Origin: Arthrobacter globiformis
GTDB lineage: Bacteria > Actinomycetota > Actinomycetes > Actinomycetales > Micrococcaceae
Assembly (NCBI RefSeq): GCF_030817195.1
Contig: NZ_JAUSYZ010000001.1
Span: 2,356,001-2,420,000 of the forward strand
Length of the DNA stretch: 64,000 nucleotides
Direction of reading: 5' to 3'
The position numbers and the translations under genes are program-made. Shown here piece after piece: positions 8,510 to 17,038 of the stretch (the stretch's first letter is position 1; every line of letters begins with the position of its first letter). The notes below the pieces were generated by a model. The model made no database searches, was not told the origin of the DNA, and was given only the letters and a program-made list of their open reading frames with translations.

Positions 8510-8932
8510 CTACTCGGCGGACGGTCGTTGTCGTTGTCGTTTCGTGGCTGCACGTTGCTCCTTGGCGGCGAGGCGCCGACGGTTGGAAGCGCGTGTGGGT
8601 TTGGTCGCGCGGCGACGGGCAGCTTCGGGTGCAAGTCCCTCTGCCACGAGGTCTGCGAGCTTGGCGAGGGCGATCTCGCGATTGCGAAGCTGAGAGCGCC
8701 GCTCGGAGGCCGTTACGGTGATCACCCCGGTGATGATTCGTGGGCCGAGACGCGTGAGCAGCATCAGCCGTTGGCCGTCGGAAAGTGCGACGGAGTCGCT
8801 AACGCTCCAGGAGAGCTCGACGCGGCTGTCCGCGGTGTTGACGTGTTGACCGCCTGGTCCGGATGAACGAGAGAACCGCCAGCGCAGTTCCGATGCGGGT
8901 ATTGTGAGCGCAGGCAACACCTCCAGATCCAT
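8510..8932 (-). CDS. arfB: Alternative ribosome-rescue factor ArfB (peptidyl-tRNA hydrolase)
   Basis: A 140-residue protein with the release-factor GGQ motif at residues 27-29 in SSGPGGQHVNT. It ends in a long, very basic tail rich in R and K (RRRLAAKEQRAATKRQRQR), which in ArfB/YaeJ enters the empty mRNA channel of stalled ribosomes. The length matches E. coli ArfB (140 aa). It hydrolyses peptidyl-tRNA on ribosomes stalled at mRNA ends. ATG 8932 (MDLEVLPALTIP) is chosen because the domain begins there; an upstream extension of the same frame is unlike protein. It is not obviously co-transcribed with a neighbour. Confidence 0.9.
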   Translation of the reverse strand: MDLEVLPALTIPASELRWRFSRSSGPGGQHVNTADSRVELSWSVSDSVALSDGQRLMLLTRLGPRIITGVITVTASERRSQLRNREIALAKLADLVAEGLAPEAARRRATKPTRASNRRRLAAKEQRAATKRQRQRPSAE

Positions 8933-9700
8933 ACAGACCAGCGTTGCACAATACGGGCGCGATCGAAGCCCCCACCCCTTCGCCGGCCAAAACCAATAGC
9001 TAATAAAGTTCGCGCATCTACAAAATGGAAAGCATGACAAGGACTCTGCCGGTTCGCTAACAGTGACGAGGGTAACTAGGGTTCCAGCTATTTGGCAGAA
9101 CGTATTTCACTTACGACGTCCGATTCCGGGACGGCGAAGTTCAGACCACGTAAATTCGGATGAGGTGCTGGAGGGCAGCCCGTTATCCAGCTGCTTATCA
9201 TTCAGTCATGCGTGGCGCAGGGGAGCTGGCCGGCGACGGCGTCCCGGGCGAATGGGTGGACTATCCGTATGGCAGGGCGCGGGGTGACTGAATCCAGGGG
9301 CGGGTATCGGTAGCCTCGCGTCGACGGGTGGCTACCCAGCATGTCAACGGTCCCAAGCGAAGTACGTACGGCGGCGGACCGGGGCCCGTCGCAATGTGAG
9401 GCGCCGGCGCGGATTGCAGGGGCAGATATTGTTCCTCTGCGTCTGATTCTCGCTGGTACAACTTTTCTGCTTGCGGCCTGACGGGGACAAGCCAGTTGTG
9501 CTTTAGTAAAGCCATGTCTGCTCCCATTGAGGACTACGCGCGCTGTCGGATCTCCAAACCGGGCCCCTGATCTCCAGGAACGGGAGTATTGACTGGCTTT
9601 GCTTCCCGCGGTTTGACTCGCCGTCGGTGTTTAGTTCCCTTGTGTCGCGATAGCAACATACAGCATCCACCCCTTATTCCCCTGGGCGGGCAGAAAGGGG
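8933..9700. other. Intergenic stretch, no gene recognised
   Basis: About 770 bp with short frames only. None shows a domain. The stretch leads into the SRAP remnant at 9701 and is probably decayed sequence of mixed origin. Confidence 0.45.
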
Positions 9701-9897
9701 CACGACCGGTGCACGGTGATCATTTTGCGGGACCGCTTCGCCGAGTGACTGGATTCTGACCTGACCGACCAGGGTGACATCCAGCACTTGTTGGACTCCC
9801 TCCCGGAGCCAGGCCTGATCCGGCGGTCGGCAGCCCGCGTGTGAACGGCGTCAGGAGCCCGGGCCTGAATTTGATCGAGCCGGGCAAGGGCGGTTAA
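9701..9897 (+). pseudogene. 3' remnant of an SRAP (YedK/HMCES) peptidase gene
   Basis: Reading from 9701 gives HDRCTVIILRDRFAE, stop, LDSDLTDQGDIQHLL, then DSLPEPGLIRR. After a one-base frame change at about 9840 comes VNGVRSPGLNLIEPG. This matches the C-terminal half of SRAP proteins, which cap abasic sites in single-stranded DNA: the tryptophan-rich D-x-W-x-x-WLDP segment and the final VNxVRxxGPxLIEP. The tryptophan codon has become TGA at 9746-9748. The catalytic N-terminal cysteine half is missing. Confidence 0.7.
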
Positions 9898-10032
9898 CGA
9901 GTAGGTATTGTCGGGCAGCGCGACCGGATCCAGCTTCTATCGGCATTCACCCCCATCTGGACAATTGGGGCTGGGTGGGCACCGAACGCATCCAAACTAA
10001 TTGGACAACGGCGTCCTCCGGCTCAAGAGGGT

Positions 10033-10446
10033 TCAGGTGTAGAGGTGGCGGTCGAAGACCGATCGGGGCTTTTCTGAGGGATCGGGGTGGGCGACCATGA
10101 CGGGAATTCCATCAGGGTCGCGGCCTTCCACCACAGTGATTCCTCCGGTTGTGCGGGTCTCCGTGTATCGCCCCATCTCCTTCAGAGTCTGCTCGAAATA
10201 TTTCAAGCCTTCGGCGGCGTCTGTCGCCCACATCAGCAGGTGATGTCCGAGGCCGCCCGAGTGGCGCTCCTCCCGCTGGCCACGCTCGATGAGGTAGAGC
10301 TGGAAGCTTCCGGGTGCGAGGAGGAGGGCCGCCTCGCCCGAGCGGATGGTCTCCTCACACCTGAACAGGTCCCGGTAGAAGTTCACAGACCTGTCCAGTT
10401 CTGACACGAACTGGACAGAGGACGCGACCCTTGCTGAATACCCCAT
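10033..10446 (-). CDS. VOC family (glyoxalase/bleomycin-resistance fold) protein
   Basis: A 137-residue protein with the paired beta-alpha-beta-beta-beta units of the vicinal-oxygen-chelate fold: VASSVQFVSELDRSVNFYRD opens the first half, and GLGHHLLMWATD and VVEGRDPDGIPVMVAHP lie in the second. The histidine of GLGHH and the terminal acidic/VAHP strand sit where metal ligands usually occur. ATG 10446 is taken as the start. The frame stays open upstream to 10776, but that part overlaps the FMN-reductase remnant and reads as non-protein. Substrate unknown. Confidence 0.75.
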   Translation of the reverse strand: MGYSARVASSVQFVSELDRSVNFYRDLFRCEETIRSGEAALLLAPGSFQLYLIERGQREERHSGGLGHHLLMWATDAAEGLKYFEQTLKEMGRYTETRTTGGITVVEGRDPDGIPVMVAHPDPSEKPRSVFDRHLYT

Positions 10447-10600
10447 CCAGTCATTGTTGACCTGCCCGCGGGATATGGCCAGTCTTCCGGACTGTACTTC
10501 AGCTTCCGCGCACGCCCACTCCGTCACGGCCGTTAGCAGGGGCGGAGCCAAGGGAAGAGTCGCCAGGGGAAGACCGATCTGAGGGAGCAAGGTCGGGCTG

Positions 10601-10942
10601 ATGGAAAGAGGGGACGTGGCATCAACTGGAATTTTCTGCAGCACAGGCCCTGATGTCCCCATCGGCATCATCGGCGCCTCACCCGGCGGCATCGGCACCG
10701 CCGTCACGCAGTCCTCCGTGCGCTCCGTCCTGAGCTTCCTGGGCGCCCCGCAACTGAACTCCCCGGAGGCCTGCATCAGTTTCGACCCGGTAGCCTACCG
10801 CGAGGACGGCGAGGTCAAAAACGAGGGGATGAGGCAGTTCCTGCGCCACTACATGGACGAATACGCCGCCTTCGTCGCCCGGGTCCTCGACGCCACATCA
10901 GCCGGACACATCGGCGATGAACACCCCGACTCGCGCAAGTAA
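10601..10942 (+). pseudogene. C-terminal remnant of an NADPH-dependent FMN reductase
   Basis: From about 10645 the frame reads PIGIIGASPGGIGTAVTQSS, RSVLSFLGAPQLNSPEA and GMRQFLRHYMDEYAAFVARV. These are the second half of the chromate/quinone-type NAD(P)H:FMN reductases (full length about 190 residues). The FMN-binding N-terminal half is absent and there is no matching start, so the product would be inactive. Confidence 0.7.
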
Positions 10943-11204
10943 GCCACCAGCCTCCCGAGACCCGGCGCCACGGCCCAGGGCCGCCCCCACGAACTCTCGG
11001 GGCGGCGGCCCTGTGCCACAGATTGGCTTCCAGTCCGCCTAACTATTTCCCCTCGCCGTTGTCCTTGGCCGAGGATGCGTTCGGCACCGTACTGCTTGCC
11101 GGGGACGCACGGGATGCCCGGCCTGGCCGGAAGGTCCGGTTACAGCGCCTCCACAGCCGAATTTGAACGCGATTGTAGTACTAGGGGAAATCTGTCACGA
11201 GGGG

Positions 11205-12242
11205 TCAGCGCCAGCCGAGCTGCGGCGCCACATACTTCAGGATCGACTCGATGACGTGAGCGTTGTAGTCAACGCCGAGCTGGTTCGGGACCGTGAGCAG
11301 CAGTGTGTCTGCCGTGGCGATCGCCTCATCCTCGGCCAGCTTCGCGGCCAGCTCGTCCGGGGCACCCGCGTAGGACCGGCCAAAGACCGCCCGCGTTTTC
11401 TCGTCGATGTTGCCCACCTGATCGGAGCTGTGGCGGTCGCGGGCGAAGTATTGCCAGTCGCGCTCGTCCGTCAGCGCGAAGATGCTGCGGCTGACCGAGA
11501 CGCGCGGCTCCCGCTCGTGCCCGGCCTCCTTCCAGGCCTGCCGGTAGAGCTCGATCTGCTCAGCCTGCTGGACGTGGAACGGCTTACCGCTCTCGTCATC
11601 CTTGAGCGTGGAGCTCTGCAGGTTCATCCCGAGCTTCGCGGCCCAGATGGCCGTGGCGTTCGAGCCCGAACCCCACCAGATACGATCACGCAGGCCCTCA
11701 GAGTGCGGCTCCACGCGCAACAGCCCCGGCGGGTTCGGGAACATCGGGCGGGGATTAGGCGCCGCGAAGCCCTCACCGGTGAGCACCTCGAGCAGACGCT
11801 CGGTGTGCCTGCGGCCCATGTCCGCGTCCGACTCGCCCTCGCCGGGGACGAAGCCGAAGTGACGCCACCCCTCGATGACCTGCTCGGGTGAACCCCTGCT
11901 AATGCCCAGCTGCAGCCGGCCACCCGAGATCAGGTCGGCCGCGCCGGCATCCTCCGCCATGTAAAGCGGGTTCTCGTAGCGCATGTCGATCACAGCGGTA
12001 CCAATCTCAATGCGACTTGTCCGTGCCCCAATCGCTGCAAGCAGCGGGAACGGGGAGGCATACTGCTGGGCGAAGTGGTGGACGCGGAAGTAAGCGCCGT
12101 CCGCCCCCAGCTCCTCGGCCGCGACCGCGAGGTCGATCGCCTGCAACAGCGCGTCCGACGCGGTGCGCGTGCCGGACTCCGGGTGGTCGGTCCAATGGCC
12201 GAAGGACAGGAATCCGATGTTCTTCACACCGGAAACGAACAT
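11205..12242 (-). CDS. LLM class flavin-dependent oxidoreductase
   Basis: A 345-residue luciferase-like monooxygenase with the (beta/alpha)8 features AAEELGADGAYFRVHHFAQQ, then IEIGTAVIDMRYENPLYMAEDAG, GGRLQLGISRGSPE and RIWWGSGSNATAIWAAKLGM. Such enzymes use reduced FMN or F420. The sequence resembles bacterial alkanal-monooxygenase-like proteins, but the substrate cannot be told. ATG 12242 has AGGAA about 9 bases upstream. The longer frame to 12362 would add a non-homologous 40 residues. It is monocistronic, with a similar but wrecked gene at 34400-34840. Confidence 0.85.
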   Translation of the reverse strand: MFVSGVKNIGFLSFGHWTDHPESGTRTASDALLQAIDLAVAAEELGADGAYFRVHHFAQQYASPFPLLAAIGARTSRIEIGTAVIDMRYENPLYMAEDAGAADLISGGRLQLGISRGSPEQVIEGWRHFGFVPGEGESDADMGRRHTERLLEVLTGEGFAAPNPRPMFPNPPGLLRVEPHSEGLRDRIWWGSGSNATAIWAAKLGMNLQSSTLKDDESGKPFHVQQAEQIELYRQAWKEAGHEREPRVSVSRSIFALTDERDWQYFARDRHSSDQVGNIDEKTRAVFGRSYAGAPDELAAKLAEDEAIATADTLLLTVPNQLGVDYNAHVIESILKYVAPQLGWR

Positions 12243-13076
12243 GGTGCGGCGGTTCCTATTCCCGCGGAGCTTCAGCCTCGCACCCCCTGGGCCCCAGCAC
12301 GTTGTTGCCGGCGGCACTGCACTGCACTGCCCCTCATAGAACCCCGAGCCGATTGTGGGCACTCACAACGACTCCCACCACTGACTCCTACCGGCACCAG
12401 CCCTCCTGGACATCGCCGCCTAAACCGGGCGCTGGCTGAGCAGTCTGACTTCATGGAGGCCGGGGAAAACGCCACGAATGCTGGCACGAGACAGCCCTTT
12501 TTGCAGGCACTCCCCGCCCATTTTAAAAGGCCTATAACCAGCCTTTCGTAAACTTTTGAGGAACTACCGCAGGGCTCTCTGTCCGCCGATGCGCTTATCC
12601 GAAGCCGCCTTGTCAGGTGCAGGTGAGAACCAGCCCGTCGGCATGTGGCCGCAGCACTTGCATGCGCTGGGCAGCACTAGGCTTGTGGGGCGGCTTTATG
12701 CTGTCGTCGTCTTCCCAGGCGCTGCCGGTGCTGGTGCGCAGGTCGAATTCCCGCAGCGGATGTCGTTCAGGTGGAAGCGTCCGACTGGAACTCTGTGCCA
12801 CGGATAGGGACCCTAAGTGCCAATAAACGGACCCGGAGTGCCCTACCCTTGGCTACCGGCGCGTATTGGCCGTTACCAGCGGTAACAGCAGTGTGGAGAA
12901 AGGGCCGCAAACGTCTTTCGACGGCCCCAAAATGCGCCCCGGAATTACGGTCCCGTGATTCGATTCCCGGCCGCCTAACGGTTGCACGAAGAACCGGAAA
13001 CACCCCTCGTATCGGGCTGTTGGCGCTCCTACGCTGGAGTCATCCAATCACTCGCACCCAAAAAAGGGGTACCCAC
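12243..13076. other. Intergenic stretch, no gene recognised
   Basis: About 830 bp between the LLM oxidoreductase and the AMIN-like gene. Several open frames on both strands overlap one another without a recognisable domain. AAGGGG at 13064-13069 is the ribosome-binding site of the next gene. Confidence 0.45.
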
Positions 13077-13625
13077 AGGAAAAAACTAAGCGCCTGGCTC
13101 ACTGCCACGATCATGGCTCTCGGGCTGGGCCTGCTGGCTCCGGGGTCCGCCTCGGCAGCCTCTTACTGCGGACTGGTCTGGAGCTCGCTGGCGAAGTCCA
13201 ACCAGGCCATGAGCGGCGCATCGGTCACCAGCGTGCGCTCGGGCCAGCACTCCTGCTTCGACCGCCTGGTGATCGACACCAAGGGAAAGGCAGCAGGCTA
13301 CAACGTCCGCTACGTTTCAAAGGTTGTACAGGACGGGTCCGGACTGCCCATCAAGCTGAGGGGCGGTGCATTCCTGCAGGTCACCGCCCACTTGCCCAGC
13401 TATGACAGCGCCACGGGCAAGGCCACCTTCGTGCCGGCCAGCCGCTCCGAGGTGACCAACGTTTCGAAGTACAAGACGTTCCGGCAGGTGGCCTGGGCAG
13501 GCAGCTTTGAGGGCTACACGACCCTGGGCCTCGGCGTCCGCGCCCGGCTGCCCTTCAAGGTCTACACCCTTGCGGGCCCCGGCAGCGGATCAAAGCTGGT
13601 GATCGACGTCGCCCACCAGTGGTGA
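13077..13625 (+). CDS. Secreted AMIN-like domain protein with an apparent start-codon loss
   Basis: The protein has a signal peptide (KKLSAWLTATIMALGLGLLA, cleavage after GSASA), then an AMIN-like beta domain containing GQHSCFDRLVIDTKG and ending FKVYTLAGPGSGSKLVIDVAHQ. The domain is found in secreted and lipoprotein actinobacterial proteins, presumably binding cell-wall material. The codon where ATG is expected is AGG (13077-13079). It is exactly 7 nt after the good Shine-Dalgarno AAGGGG and directly before AAA AAA. The next ATG (13113) would remove the positively charged n-region of the signal peptide. The gene is therefore either inactivated by T-to-G change, mis-sequenced, or uses a rare start. 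Length from 13077 is 182 codons plus stop. Confidence 0.65.
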   Translation, partial: RKKLSAWLTATIMALGLGLLAPGSASAASYCGLVWSSLAKSNQAMSGASVTSVRSGQHSCFDRLVIDTKGKAAGYNVRYVSKVVQDGSGLPIKLRGGAFLQVTAHLPSYDSATGKATFVPASRSEVTNVSKYKTFRQVAWAGSFEGYTTLGLGVRARLPFKVYTLAGPGSGSKLVIDVAHQW

Positions 13626-13676
13626 CGCCAGATGTGACGACCGACAATACTGAGTAATCGAGCCAGGTATAGCGAA

Positions 13677-13700
13677 GCCCCGCTCTCAGGGAGGCGGGGC
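13677..13700 (+). terminator. Possible terminator after the AMIN-like gene
   Basis: GCCCCGC-T-CTC and GAG-GCGGGGC pair around an AGG loop, giving a 10-bp stem with one bulge, about 50 bp after the stop. There is no clear T-run, so efficiency is uncertain. Confidence 0.45.
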
Positions 13701-13942
13701 ACCGCTTTGCCCACACCGCGCGGCAAAGCTAGTCGGAAACTACAAAGAGACTCGTCGGGCTTAATGACGCGGGGCACCTGCCGGCAAGGGCCGGCTCCGG
13801 GACAGGCACAGATCATCCGGATCCATGCCCAGCGGTCGTTGCCAGGTTCCTAAGAGGCCAGGACCGATGCGATGACGCCATTCAAGCACGTAGCCCTGTG
13901 GTTGGTTCCCTCTCGTAGTCAGCAAAACGGTGTCGCGGATCA

Positions 13943-14068
13943 GCTCACTTCAAGGAAGCCACCGAGCGGCTCCCTGCCTATCTCTCCGACACCCCGGCCA
14001 TCATCAACGTCACCGTGGACGGCTGGGCGAAGCTAGGGGAGCTTGCCGTCAGCCCAGCAAAGGAGTGA
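13943..14068 (+). pseudogene. 3' remnant, possibly of an ABM-type (quinol monooxygenase-like) gene
   Basis: The frame reads AHFKEATERLPAYLSDTPAI and ends with VDGWAKLGELAV before a TGA at 14066. The HFK..LP..L.DTP pattern recalls the end of antibiotic-biosynthesis-monooxygenase-like quinol monooxygenases. No start or N-terminal part is found upstream. Identification is weak. Confidence 0.35.
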
Positions 14069-14124
14069 CCACGAGCCGGGGGCAAAAGTCGGGTCAGCAA
14101 GTCAGCGCCAAGAGAATTCGCCAT

Positions 14125-14376
14125 GACGACCGGTGCGCACTCACCCATGGCCACATAGAACTCAGGTATAGGGGAAGGCTCGTCAGCCGCGGTTTCGTTG
14201 AACTCACTATGCCTGACGGCAGCGCGTTATGGCTGCGTCAGGACGGGACTCTCGAACGACGCTACCATGCCTGGTCCGAAGGATATTCGGCATGGATCAG
14301 TCCACGGGACCTTCAGCCTGCCGGGCTGGTGCCACAGCGTCAATCTCCGCACGCGCGATGGAAGGTTCCCTTATAG
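14125..14376 (+). other. Possible gene fragment of unknown family
   Basis: An open frame without an obvious start encodes RYRGRLVSRGFVELTMPDGS, then ALWLRQDG and RRYHAWSEGYSAW. The residue mix looks like real protein (a short beta-rich domain). I do not recognise it, and the region around it is decayed. It could be a genuine small gene starting at an alternative codon or a remnant. Confidence 0.3.
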
Positions 14377-14432
14377 AAGGGGCCAATAAGGGGCCTTTCG
14401 TCAACCTGTTAACGGAGGGCAGCCCTGCCATG

Positions 14433-14458
14433 CGGGCCAGCGTAACGGCTGGCCCGCG
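14433..14458. terminator. Hairpin, possible terminator
   Basis: GCGGGCCAGC and GCTGGCCCGC form a perfect 10-bp stem with a 6-nt loop. GTGGCTTTAG follows on the plus strand. It could end plus-strand transcription from the remnant region, or minus-strand transcription of the E2 operon. Confidence 0.4.
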
Positions 14459-14673
14459 TGGCTTTAGTTAGAGGAGCTCAGGGTAGGTCGTGCCGGTAGC
14501 GGCTGTGATCTTCGCAGCAATCTCGGCTCCAACGTCCTCGTAAGCGTCCATGGCTGCCTGCCAGCGCCGGCTCGAGCTGGTGTCCCGCCGGCCCGTGGAC
14601 GAAGACGCTCCGCCGCCCCGGCTGATCGGCGGCGCCCGGCGCGGCCCGCTAGAGGACTCCGGAGGATTCCCGG

Positions 14674-14787
14674 CTACGAGGAGAGGGCCCAGAAGATGAC
14701 GCCGCCGGCAACGGCAATGAGCGCCGCCACTACGATGTCGGCCACGCGCCAGTTGTAGCTGGTCTTCCTGATTGCTGCAGTTGTCAT
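14674..14787 (-). pseudogene. 5' remnant of a YkoE-type ECF transporter S-component
   Basis: ATG at 14787 opens 37 codons reading MTTAAIRKTSYNWRVADIVV and then ALIAVAGGVIFWALSS before a TAG. WRVxDIVVA..IGVA.G.xFW is the conserved first membrane span of YkoE, the substrate-binding subunit of a thiamine-precursor ECF importer. The rest of the gene is gone. It begins 26 bp after the E2 gene stop, so a rearrangement seems to have joined a ykoE 5' end to this operon's end. Confidence 0.6.
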
Positions 14788-14813
14788 AACTGACTTCCGT
14801 TGGTGTGGTTGCT

Positions 14814-15500
14814 TTACGGGGCGGGGATGGGGGCTTCGATGAGTTCTTTGAGTTGTTTAAGGAAGACGGCTCCCATGGAACCGTCCACGGCGCGGTGGTC
14901 GCAGGTGAGAGTGAGTTCGGCGATGGGTCGCCATTCGGCTTGGCCGTCCCGCACGACGTACCGCTGGCGTGTGGAGGCGACGGCGAGGATGGCTACCTGA
15001 GGGACGTTGAGGATGGCGTCGAACCGGTCGATGCCAAGCATGCCAAGATTTGAGATCGTGAAGGTTCCTGCCGAGATGTCGGCCATTCCAAGCTTCCTGG
15101 CGCGGGCTTTTTCGACAACTTCTCGTCGCCTTTGTGCGATGTCGGGCAGGCCGAGGGCCGGCACTCCGTGGATGACCGGGACGGTCAGGCCGGCATCTGT
15201 TGCCACCGCAATTCCGATGTTGATGTCCTCGAATGTCGTCACGCCTTCTTCGGAGTAGTGGGCGTTGAGCCCTGGGTTCTCCTGCAGGGCGGTGGCTGCT
15301 GCGGAGATGAGCCGGTCGGTGACTGTTGATTGGGGTGACACTGACTTCACCGTCAGGGCCTTGGTCATGTCGACTTCGACGGTGAGATGGAACGCCGGCG
15401 CCTGCCATGCTGCGACCATCTGCCGGGCCGCTGCACGCCGAATGCCTTTGAGGGGAAGCGTGTTTCCTTGAAGGGCCGGGATGTCGTTGGTAGTAGTCAT
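14814..15500 (-). CDS. 2-oxoacid dehydrogenase E2 acyltransferase, catalytic core only
   Basis: The 228 residues correspond to just the trimer-forming catalytic domain of dihydrolipoamide acyltransferases. It opens at KGIRRAAARQM, has the INIGIAVATDAGLTVPVI strand and FTISNLGMLGI, and carries the active-site motif CDHRAVDG with His202 and Asp206. The lipoyl domain(s) and the peripheral-subunit-binding domain that normally precede the core are missing, yet the start (ATG 15500) is clean. The lipoyl function is supplied by the separate 85-residue protein at 23790-24047. It transfers the acyl group from lipoamide to CoA. Last gene of the serine hydrolase-lipA-lpd-E2 operon. Confidence 0.9.
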   Translation of the reverse strand: MTTTNDIPALQGNTLPLKGIRRAAARQMVAAWQAPAFHLTVEVDMTKALTVKSVSPQSTVTDRLISAAATALQENPGLNAHYSEEGVTTFEDINIGIAVATDAGLTVPVIHGVPALGLPDIAQRRREVVEKARARKLGMADISAGTFTISNLGMLGIDRFDAILNVPQVAILAVASTRQRYVVRDGQAEWRPIAELTLTCDHRAVDGSMGAVFLKQLKELIEAPIPAP

Positions 15501-15525
15501 GTGATTTTCTTCCTGTCAGTCGTGC

Positions 15526-16929
15526 TCAGATGTTGATGCTTTGGCCGGCTGCCCCGTGGAGGGCTTCCTTGACTGCTTCACTGAGGGTCGGATGTGCGTG
15601 GACATTCCTGGCCAGTTGAGTGACGGTCAGGCCTTCCTGGCGGGCCAGGGTAAGTTCTGGCAGAAGCTCGGTCACGTCCGGCCCTATGAGGTGGGCGCCG
15701 AGAAGTTTTCCATCGCGGTTGTCGGTCAGCAGTTTCACGAAGCCGCCTGGTTCACCGACAGCGTGGGCCTTGGCGTTTGCTACGAACGGGAAGACTGTTT
15801 TCCTGACTTCACTGCCCGCGGGCGAGGACCCGTTTTCGGTATATCCAAAACTTGCGATCTGCGGGGTGGTGTACGTGGCCCGGGGCATCATGAGGTAGTC
15901 CAAGGGATGCGTGGGTTCGCCTGCCAGGGCTTCGGCCGCGACCAGGGCCATCGCTTCGGCGGCATGTGCGAGCATGAGCTTCGCGGTCACATCACCGATG
16001 GCATAAATGTGCGGGACGTTGGTCCGCATCTGATCATCGACTTCGATGGCGCCGCGGTCGGTAAGGGCTACACCGGTGTTTTCCAGGCCGTAGCCTGTAA
16101 CCCTGGGTGTGAAGCCCGTTGCCTGCAGAAGTTTTTCGGCGCGGATGACGTCGGAAGACTCGCCCTTGGTCAGGGTGACGGCGACCTCGCCAGGGTGTTC
16201 TTCAACGGCGGTGACCGCGGTGGCGGTACGGATGTCGATGCCGAGTTTCCGGTACCGCTTGGTCAGTTCCTTGGACACGTCCGGGTCTTCGAGCGGAACG
16301 ATTCGGTCGGCGAATTCGACCAGTGTCACCTTCACGCCATAGCTGCTCATCACGTAGGCAAATTCGACGCCGATGGCGCCGGCGCCGGCTATGACGATGC
16401 TTTTGGGCAGGGTGGATGAGAGGATCTGCTCCTTGTACGTCACTACCCTGTCGGACACTGCTGTTCCGGGCAGCAACCGGGTTTCGGCGCCAACGGCGAT
16501 GATGGCGTGGTCAAAGGTCACGCTTTGCCGCTCACCGCCGGTGAGTTCCAGGTCCATGTCATTGGGGCCGGTGAAGGTTCCGCGGGCGTTGAACTCGGTG
16601 ATGCCGTTCTTTTTCATGAGGTAGTGGATGCCTTTGACCCGACCGTCGGCGACCGACCTGCTGCGCTGGAAGGCTGCCTGGAAGTCATAGGAAACCTCCC
16701 CGTCTACCTGGATGCCGTGTTCCTTGGCGTCATTTCTGAAGGTCTGGACCAGCTGGGCGCTGTAGATCAGCGATTTGGAGGGAACGCATCCGATGTTCAG
16801 GCACACGCCGCCCCAGTACTGTTCTTCGACGATCGCGACGCGTTTGCCCAGCTGGGCGGCGCGGATGGCTGCCGTATATCCTCCCGGCCCGGCGCCAACA
16901 ACTAGGACATCAAACTGCTGCGGATTCAT
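15526..16929 (-). CDS. lpdA: Dihydrolipoyl dehydrogenase (E3)
   Basis: The 467-residue flavoenzyme reoxidises dihydrolipoamide with NAD+. Visible are the FAD fold VLVVGAGPGGYTAAIRAAQL, the redox disulfide in GGVCLNIGCVPSKS, the NAD fold IVIAGAGAIGVEFAYVMSSY, and the C-terminal active-site HAHPTLSEAVKE with the catalytic His-Glu pair. Length and motifs are standard. It sits 25 bp upstream of the E2 core and downstream of lipA, so it is probably dedicated to the local complex rather than being the housekeeping E3. Confidence 0.95.
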   Translation of the reverse strand: MNPQQFDVLVVGAGPGGYTAAIRAAQLGKRVAIVEEQYWGGVCLNIGCVPSKSLIYSAQLVQTFRNDAKEHGIQVDGEVSYDFQAAFQRSRSVADGRVKGIHYLMKKNGITEFNARGTFTGPNDMDLELTGGERQSVTFDHAIIAVGAETRLLPGTAVSDRVVTYKEQILSSTLPKSIVIAGAGAIGVEFAYVMSSYGVKVTLVEFADRIVPLEDPDVSKELTKRYRKLGIDIRTATAVTAVEEHPGEVAVTLTKGESSDVIRAEKLLQATGFTPRVTGYGLENTGVALTDRGAIEVDDQMRTNVPHIYAIGDVTAKLMLAHAAEAMALVAAEALAGEPTHPLDYLMMPRATYTTPQIASFGYTENGSSPAGSEVRKTVFPFVANAKAHAVGEPGGFVKLLTDNRDGKLLGAHLIGPDVTELLPELTLARQEGLTVTQLARNVHAHPTLSEAVKEALHGAAGQSINI

Positions 16930-17038
16930 CTAAAACCTCTTCTGTTCTCTTTGTTTCTGCTCTTGCATGCGACGCAGGGCTGTCGGCTCGTCTGCCCAAC
17001 AGCTCTTGCGTCCTACTAACTGGTCGGTTGGCTGCCTG

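Noticed and set aside
9261..9527. 88-codon minus-strand frame
   Set aside because: No ribosome-binding site, no domain, and biased composition in a decayed region.
10447..10776. N-terminal extension of the VOC protein frame
   Set aside because: It runs antisense to a recognisable FMN-reductase remnant and has low-complexity, non-homologous sequence. The VOC fold starts at ATG 10446.
10966..11020. GC-rich inverted repeat as a terminator after the FMN-reductase remnant
   Set aside because: The arms pair only imperfectly (an extra GGC in one arm) and there is no T-run, so support is too weak to list.
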